This document shows, piece after piece, positions 58,228 to 64,000 of a stretch of 64,000 bases of DNA. The position numbers and the translations under genes were made by a program. Under the pieces are notes generated by a model that made no database searches, had not been told where the DNA came from, and saw only the letters and a program-made list of their open reading frames with translations. The DNA comes from an uncultured Oscillospiraceae bacterium (lineage in GTDB: Bacteria > Bacillota > Clostridia > Oscillospirales > Acutalibacteraceae), in the NCBI GenBank assembly GCA_900540275.1, contig UQFO01000004.1:62001-126000 (forward strand). Direction: 5' to 3'. The number at the start of each line of letters is the position of its first letter. The stretch's first letter is position 1.

Positions 58228-59569
58228 AAAGGTCATCGAGATACCTGCGAGAGAGCTGGACATAGCTGAAACGAACAAACCGCTCCGTGTCGCCGCGTAT
58301 TGCCGGGTCAGTACGGACAAGGACGAGCAGCAGAACAGCTTGGAGATGCAGGTGAAATACTATACCGAAAAAATACAGGGAACACCCAACTGGAAACTGG
58401 CCGGAATCTTTACGGATGAAGGAATCAGCGGGACTACCGACAAAAAGCGTCCTGAGTTCATGAGGATGGTGCGCATGTGTCAAGGAGGGAGAATAGACCG
58501 TATCCTGACGAAATCCATCTCCCGATTTTCCAGGAATACGGTGGACTGTTTATCCTGGATACGCAAACTGAAAGCGCTCGGCGTATCTGTCCTGTTCGAG
58601 AAGGAGGGAATCGATACGGCGGAAAGCATGGGAGAAACTTTCCTGACTTGGTTCAGCGCGTTTGCGCAGGCAGAAAGTGAGTCCATCAGCCAGAACGTGA
58701 CATGGGGCGTGAGGAAAGGATTCAAGGAAGGCCGCTACAACTTCCATTACCATCATTTCTGTGGTTATGAAAAAGGCCCGGACGGACAGCCATCGATTGT
58801 TGAAGATGAGGCCGTCATCATCCGCAGGATTTTTGCCTCTTATTTGGAAGGAGTGTCGTTACGCGGAATCAAAGAATGGCTGGAAAAAGAAGAAGTTCCT
58901 TCGCCGTCCGGCATGCAGCAGTGGAACTCCAACACAATATGGAGTATTTTGAACAACGAAAAATACTGCGGGGACGTGCTATGTCAGAAGACGTATACCG
59001 CAGACTTCCTGACCAGCGACGTCAGGAAGAACAAAGGAGAGCTGCCCCAATACTTCATAGAGGACAACCACCCCGCAATCGTCACAAAAGAAGTGTTCCG
59101 GCAGGTCCATGAGGAGATGCAGAGGCGGGCCTCCGTCTTTAAGCCGAAAGAGAAAAAAAGCAGGTACAGCAGCAAGTATGCTTTGACCGGGAAGGTGACT
59201 TGCGCGGAATGCGGCGCACTCTACCGCAGGACCACATGGACGAACAGGGCAAAGGAGAGAAAAATCGTGTGGCGTTGCATAAACAGACTGGAAAATGGGA
59301 CGAAAAACTGCAAGGAATCCCCCTCCGTACCGGAAGAAGAGCTGAAAAATGCGGTATTGAAGCAACTCAAAACGAAGCTGTCCGGACTCGATGTTGTTGC
59401 AGTGGTCACTGAATGCCTGGAGCAGCTCGGAATCGATATTCCACAGGAACTGGAAAAATTGTCACTCACGCAGGATGATCGTCTGACAGATTGTTTCGAT
59501 ATACTGGTACGGCAAACAGTACAGAAAGTCATGGTGTCAAAAACTGATATATGTATAATTTTTGTTTAA
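58220..59569 (+). CDS. Large serine recombinase (site-specific integrase)
   Basis: 449 residues from the ATG at 58220 (AGAGGG before it; overlaps the KilA-N gene by 8 bases). Resolvase catalytic domain with VAAYCRVSTDKDEQQNS (nucleophile Ser near 30) and SRFSRNTVD, a recombinase domain with PSPSGMQQWNSNTI, a zinc ribbon CAECG...CINRLENGTKNC, and a short coiled tail. All catalytic parts look intact, so it could move the element. No terminator follows; the next gene has its own promoter. Confidence 0.93.
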   Translation: MDKKVIEIPARELDIAETNKPLRVAAYCRVSTDKDEQQNSLEMQVKYYTEKIQGTPNWKLAGIFTDEGISGTTDKKRPEFMRMVRMCQGGRIDRILTKSISRFSRNTVDCLSWIRKLKALGVSVLFEKEGIDTAESMGETFLTWFSAFAQAESESISQNVTWGVRKGFKEGRYNFHYHHFCGYEKGPDGQPSIVEDEAVIIRRIFASYLEGVSLRGIKEWLEKEEVPSPSGMQQWNSNTIWSILNNEKYCGDVLCQKTYTADFLTSDVRKNKGELPQYFIEDNHPAIVTKEVFRQVHEEMQRRASVFKPKEKKSRYSSKYALTGKVTCAECGALYRRTTWTNRAKERKIVWRCINRLENGTKNCKESPSVPEEELKNAVLKQLKTKLSGLDVVAVVTECLEQLGIDIPQELEKLSLTQDDRLTDCFDILVRQTVQKVMVSKTDICIIFV

Positions 59570-59573
59570 TAAG

Positions 59574-59602
59574 TTGAAAATACTGGAAATATGTGATATG
59601 AT
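59574..59602 (+). promoter_or_regulatory. Promoter of the STAND NTPase gene
   Basis: TTGAAA (59574-59579), 17-base spacer, TATGAT (59597-59602), just after the recombinase stop. Confidence 0.8.
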
Positions 59603-59608
59603 ATCACA
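59592..59608. promoter_or_regulatory. 17-bp dyad over the -10 box, putative operator
   Basis: TGTGATAT-G-ATATCACA, a perfect inverted repeat centred at 59600 and spanning the whole -10. A repressor bound here would block the promoter. No repressor gene is identified; the KilA-N protein upstream is one candidate. Confidence 0.65.
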
Positions 59609-59650
59609 CAGAAAGAAAGTTGCAAATATTATCGAAGGGATAAGATCATT

Positions 59651-62600
59651 ATGAGCCTCGAAGGCGGTGGAAGGGCCGATAAATATGGAAATCAGTACGA
59701 AAATAGATATTTAGCAAGGCTGCTTTTGAGGCTTGTTAATGAATTATTTGTTTCAATTGTAGTAGAGCCAGTTGGACTTGAAGGGGATGGTGTTGAATTT
59801 ATTACTACTGATTCTGATGGAAATAAAACGTATTATCAGTGTAAAGCGAGTAACACAACCCATGCTTATTGGAGTATATACGATCTCGAACGCTATAAAG
59901 TTTTTGCTCGTACGAAAAATATAGTAGCAAGAAGTAATCAAAATTCATATTTTTTTGTCTCTCCATTGCAATACAATGGACTAGATGAGTTATGTAAACG
60001 CGCACGAACGAACTCATCTCCTCAGGAATTCTTAGAATATCAACTAAGCAATACGCGATTAAAAGATACTTTTACTGACTGTGCTAATTATTACGGTCTT
60101 GACATAAAAGCTCCATTGGAATTGAAACAACTCATCAATATACTAGCACATTGCCATTTTGAACAATATCCAACTGGGATAGAGGCAGAAAAGGATCTAG
60201 AAGAACATGTAGGAATGCTTTTTACAGGAAAAGCTGCTACGGCTAGGCAGTTACTAGAACAATATGTAAATGATACAGGAAAATTTGGTGTAATACTTAC
60301 TGCAAAAGATGTTGTTGATTATATGGCATCTCATGGCGTACATATTCGAAACTATCGATTTGATGATAAAGTTCTGTCAAGAATTAATTGCTTAAATGAA
60401 GTGTATTGGGGGATTTATCAACCAATTGGCGGTCAGCTTATTCATAGAACTGCGACTGATTCCATAATTGAACAAATAAAGAAAGGAAATTCAGTAATTC
60501 TTCATGGGAAAGCGGGTTCTGGGAAAAGCGGCTGTATCCAAGAGGTAATAAATTTCTTGAAAGCTTCAGGTGTTTTATATCTCAGTATTAAATTGGATAA
60601 AAACTCCCCCGTGATGTCTGCAGATAAATATGGAATAGATCTTGGGCTTCCGCAGTCTCCAGTATACTGTTTGCATACATTATCAGCTGGGAAAGAATGT
60701 GTCTTAATTTTAGATCAACTCGACTCTTTACGTTGGACCAGCAACCATTCAGCAAGAGCTTTAGATGTATGTAAAGAGATGCTTACTCAAGCAGAGGCTA
60801 TTAATAATAATGAAGGTGGAAAAATTTCCATTATATTTGTAACTCGAACCTTTGATCTTGAAAATGATAAAGGATTACAGTTGCTATTTGATAATAAAAA
60901 TTCAGATGTATTTATTTGGAAGAAAATATGTGTAGATCTACTTTCTAATAAAAATGTTCAGGATATTATAGGTGAAGATTATCCTAAATTGTCAAATCGC
61001 CTCAAAATTCTATTACAAACCCCTTCGTCTTTATTTGTATGGTCACGCTTAGATAAAAGGGAAAAAACTAATAGTATTACTTCGGTATATCAATTAATGG
61101 ACGCATGGTGGAATCAAGTATTAGCGAACTCTGAATTTAATGGAGTTCCTCAGCATGATGTTCAACTTTGCAAAGATGATATTGTGGCCAAGATGAGTGA
61201 GAATACAATATTTTCGCTTCCAATTTATTTATATTCTGACAGTCAAAAAATAATTGATTTATTTGTATCTGCGGGGTTGATGATTAAAAATCAAAATACA
61301 ATATCATTTACGCATCAAAGCTTTTTAGATTATTTTATTGCTTGTGGTACGATGAGAGAAATTTTCGCAGGCAAAGAACTATTTGAATTGATTGGTGGCG
61401 ATGAAAATCAAACACCAAATTTACGTTATCGTCTATTAACAGTGTTGCAAGGGTTACTTGATTCAGATGCCGCCATGTTTTTAAAACAAAGTAAAGGCTT
61501 ACTTAAGGCCAAAACTGTTAGGCATTATTTTAAGTGTGCGGTCTTCGAAGTTGTTGGGCAGTGTGATCAAATTAATGATGCCATATATAGTTTTGTGGAC
61601 TTTTATCGGGTTAATTCTGAGTGGCATGATTATGTCATTCAAACTGTATATATGGGACATCCATTATTTATAATGCAGCTGAATGCATCACAAGAATACA
61701 AATGGATGGAAGACGAGGGCATTACATTACTAAGTTCAATCAACAGCAAAGCTCCTGACTTTGTTGTTGATGTTTTGCGCCCTTACAGTTTTATGAACGT
61801 AAAAAGAGATAAAAAGATATTTGCCACTTTATGCTTTAATGCAGCAAATGATTCTGATAATATGTTTGAGTTTAGAATGAGCTTACTAAACCGTCATGTT
61901 GAGTTTTTTGACAATTTTTTGTTTTCAGAACTAATTGAAAGTAAGTCGGAACGTGCAGTTGTAGTTATGAAAAAAATTCTGCAACAGAAAATTATATGGA
62001 ACTCAAAATCTATGTATTTTGGAGAAAAAAAGGAATTAAAAAAATATGCTTGTTCTAATTATGACATTATAGTAAAAAATTTGTTTGAAGAGATATGTAA
62101 AGCCACCAACGCATTATTACCTCCTTGGCCACACTTCAATTTTGACAAGGAATATCAAATTTGGACAGAGGGCGAATATGACGAATCTTCGGTGCGTAAA
62201 ATTGTCACTATAGTAAAATCAGCTTTAGAAGAATTTGCTCAGAGTGATCCTGAAGGGATGCTCTCGTTTTTATCAAGTTTAAACTCTCAAAGATCAGTAG
62301 TGGGTCAAGAACTAATTGCTCATGCAATAAGTAAGTTGCCTACGTCTTACAGCGATGAAGCAATAAAATGGCTTTTATCAGATTTTGAATATACTGTTTT
62401 TGTGTTTACTGACGATCAATCAGATTATTTATCGTACACAAAAGGAATTCTTAAAAAGTTTTCTCCGACATGCAATAAAAATTTATTTCACGAGTTGGAG
62501 CAGGCAATTTGTAATTGGAAAGATGATTCCAAAAAAATGGTTAGTATTTATAGGCATCGATTAGAAACCAATCAGCAGAAAAAGTGGGAACCGATGTATT

Positions 62601-64000
62601 ATGCTTATTGGGGGCATTTTCAAAAAGAACTATTGCCATTCATGGATTTTTTTAGATTGTCTTCATACTCTAAAGAGTTGCTTGGCGTTTTAAATAGAAA
62701 TCCATGGATTCATGCGCCTTTCTATTATTCGGGATTTAAAATTGGCCCAACTAAATTTGTAGCATCCCCTATTGATGGCTATACTGATAAGCTCAGTGAT
62801 AAATGTTGGTTGAAAATTATTTCTACTCCAAATGAAAAGATGAAAGGGCATTGGAGAGGAAAAGAAACAGATGAATACTATATTGAAGCCACACATGATG
62901 CATTTTCATCGTCACTTTCGACGCAAGCAAAAAAACAACCTGCACGATTTGCTAGGCTTGCGCTATTTTTTCCAGAGAACTGTTATGATGGGTATATTCA
63001 TGCAGTAATAAATGCACTTGATAATCGTGATATTGAAAGTGAAGACGAAAAGGTTGATGTTGAGCTTACTTGTAAGGTTATAAGGAAGATAAGCAATAAT
63101 CTAGAATCCAATATGGTAAAGAGTATAGCAAGATTAATAGAACACAGATCCGACGAAGAATGGCCGGATGATATTATAGAACTTCTAGTAAAAATAGCAC
63201 TTGAGTGTGCTGATTTAAAATATAATGATTATTCTATTACTGAGAAAAATAATCATGAAAATTGTACGCCTCAATCACTACTAACTGAATCTTTAGATAG
63301 TGTGAGTGGGTGCATACTACGTGCGTTTGCGCAACTGCTCTGGGAGCATCGAGAAATTGGACAACGAATTAAACAAGTAATTACCAATTTGAACAGGAAC
63401 TCAAATGATATAGTCCGGGTTGGAATTTTGCTTTGTATAGTTCCCTTTTATAATATAGATCAAGACTTTGCTATTACTACATTTAAAAGTTTGCTGTTAA
63501 ATGATTTGCGCTTGTTAGCTATTCCGGGAGCTTTTCAACTTCTATCCCATGACTATTGCAATAACCAAAGCTTTTATAGATCTATTTTAATCAAAGCATG
63601 CAATTCTGAAATAGAAGAATTGTCAATTTGTTCTGCTGGTTTTGTGTGTGCAATGGTTATATTTTTTTATGATGAGGCGCTGTTAAATTTTATTTTTACA
63701 TATGATTTTTCACCAAAACAAGAAAATAGAATATGCAGTCAAGCGGCATCTTCTTTTAATCAGGAAGAGTATCATGAATTGAGTGAAAAAATCTTAACAT
63801 ATCTAATAGATACATCCTCTTCAAATTTACAGAGCCTTAGCCATTTATTTAAAGATAGTCATATTGTAATTGAGCGTGATAAAGAATTTTTGATAAATTT
63901 AATGCAATCCAAACAAAGCGTCAATCAATTACGCTCTTTTCTTAGATTTTTAAATGAAAGCGATGAGGATATTATAAAATTTGCTGATGTTTTTAAGGCT
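59651..64000 (+). CDS. Avs-like STAND NTPase with N-terminal nuclease domain (partial, runs off the window)
   Basis: I read 1450 codons without a stop from the ATG at 59651 (GAAGGGA 10 bases before it) to the last base. Residues 1 to about 130 look like a PD-(D/E)XK (Mrr/Cap4-like) nuclease: helix with E17, then EGDGVEF (D46, E49) and YYQCK (Q63, K65). About 270-480 is a P-loop NTPase with Walker A HGKAGSGKS (285-293) and Walker B LILDQLD (352-358). About 500-600 is a winged-helix-like stretch with FTHQSFLDYF, seen in STAND proteins. From about 600 on there is a long helical repeat region. Known proteins of this plan are Avs/AVAST antiviral sensors that detect phage proteins and then cut DNA. 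Strongly AT-rich, so acquired. The type and true C-terminus cannot be told. Confidence 0.85.
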   Translation, partial: MSLEGGGRADKYGNQYENRYLARLLLRLVNELFVSIVVEPVGLEGDGVEFITTDSDGNKTYYQCKASNTTHAYWSIYDLERYKVFARTKNIVARSNQNSYFFVSPLQYNGLDELCKRARTNSSPQEFLEYQLSNTRLKDTFTDCANYYGLDIKAPLELKQLINILAHCHFEQYPTGIEAEKDLEEHVGMLFTGKAATARQLLEQYVNDTGKFGVILTAKDVVDYMASHGVHIRNYRFDDKVLSRINCLNEVYWGIYQPIGGQLIHRTATDSIIEQIKKGNSVILHGKAGSGKSGCIQEVINFLKASGVLYLSIKLDKNSPVMSADKYGIDLGLPQSPVYCLHTLSAGKECVLILDQLDSLRWTSNHSARALDVCKEMLTQAEAINNNEGGKISIIFVTRTFDLENDKGLQLLFDNKNSDVFIWKKICVDLLSNKNVQDIIGEDYPKLSNRLKILLQTPSSLFVWSRLDKREKTNSITSVYQLMDAWWNQVLANSEFNGVPQHDVQLCKDDIVAKMSENTIFSLPIYLYSDSQKIIDLFVSAGLMIKNQNTISFTHQSFLDYFIACGTMREIFAGKELFELIGGDENQTPNLRYRLLTVLQGLLDSDAAMFLKQSKGLLKAKTVRHYFKCAVFEVVGQCDQINDAIYSFVDFYRVNSEWHDYVIQTVYMGHPLFIMQLNASQEYKWMEDEGITLLSSINSKAPDFVVDVLRPYSFMNVKRDKKIFATLCFNAANDSDNMFEFRMSLLNRHVEFFDNFLFSELIESKSERAVVVMKKILQQKIIWNSKSMYFGEKKELKKYACSNYDIIVKNLFEEICKATNALLPPWPHFNFDKEYQIWTEGEYDESSVRKIVTIVKSALEEFAQSDPEGMLSFLSSLNSQRSVVGQELIAHAISKLPTSYSDEAIKWLLSDFEYTVFVFTDDQSDYLSYTKGILKKFSPTCNKNLFHELEQAICNWKDDSKKMVSIYRHRLETNQQKKWEPMYYAYWGHFQKELLPFMDFFRLSSYSKELLGVLNRNPWIHAPFYYSGFKIGPTKFVASPIDGYTDKLSDKCWLKIISTPNEKMKGHWRGKETDEYYIEATHDAFSSSLSTQAKKQPARFARLALFFPENCYDGYIHAVINALDNRDIESEDEKVDVELTCKVIRKISNNLESNMVKSIARLIEHRSDEEWPDDIIELLVKIALECADLKYNDYSITEKNNHENCTPQSLLTESLDSVSGCILRAFAQLLWEHREIGQRIKQVITNLNRNSNDIVRVGILLCIVPFYNIDQDFAITTFKSLLLNDLRLLAIPGAFQLLSHDYCNNQSFYRSILIKACNSEIEELSICSAGFVCAMVIFFYDEALLNFIFTYDFSPKQENRICSQAASSFNQEEYHELSEKILTYLIDTSSSNLQSLSHLFKDSHIVIERDKEFLINLMQSKQSVNQLRSFLRFLNESDEDIIKFADVFKA

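Overview
The window is a chromosomal segment of an anaerobic, spore-forming Gram-positive bacterium of the class Clostridia, most likely an Oscillospiraceae or Acutalibacteraceae-like gut lineage. The reasons are spoVT and a LysM-GH18 spore-cortex hydrolase, a zinc-type S14, the Firmicutes gene order secY-adk-map-KOW-infA-rpmJ-rpsM-rpsK-rpsD-rpoA-rplQ, a BspA-type leucine-rich-repeat protein carrying a dockerin, frequent GTG and TTG starts and strong AGGAGG-type ribosome binding sites. Core genes look moderately GC-rich. Three stretches are clearly more AT-rich and look acquired: the MBL gene near 12 kb, the kinase-GNAT gene near 25 kb, and everything after 59.6 kb.

Layout. 1-6 kb: end of greA, lysS, ilvD and an EF-G paralogue with an eroded G4 motif. 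6-12 kb: a lipoprotein alkyl-sulfatase-like metallohydrolase, an ABC-2 exporter pair and an MBL hydrolase. 12.5-19 kb: a hairpin array, an uncharacterised membrane protein, pyrC-pyrF, and a duplicated DUF1538 transporter translationally coupled to a tandem PII-like protein. 19-30 kb: SleL-like enzyme, lipoproteins, tRNA-Tyr and tRNA-Thr, a 46-residue Cys-rich protein, a 5'-nucleotidase, a P-loop kinase/GNAT fusion, SpoVT, and a DEAD-box helicase with a leader attenuator. 30-33 kb: an LRR-dockerin gene between two perfect 50-bp repeats, each both the 3' coding end of a cobO gene on one strand and an intrinsic terminator on the other. 33-36 kb: an amino-acid ABC transporter whose binding protein appears circularly permuted. 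37-38.7 kb: a c-di-GMP-I riboswitch with terminator in front of a secreted protein.

38.9-54.8 kb is one long S10-spc-alpha operon (rpsJ to rplQ) with secY, adk, map, infA and rpoA. It has a strong promoter and a leader of about 290 nt, and no obvious internal terminator. After it come a decayed GNAT acetyltransferase and a GT-C-type membrane glycosyltransferase.

57.1-64 kb is the start of an integrated element immediately downstream of tRNA-Arg(CCG): a catalytic-domain-less recombinase fragment, a KilA-N-like protein, a large serine recombinase, then one AT-rich open frame running from 59651 off the end of the window (at least 1450 codons without a stop). It encodes an N-terminal PD-(D/E)XK-nuclease-like domain, a STAND-type P-loop NTPase and a long helical repeat region. 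That architecture matches Avs (AVAST)-like antiviral proteins. It has its own promoter with a 17-bp dyad covering the -10 box and is the best candidate for an under-described system here.
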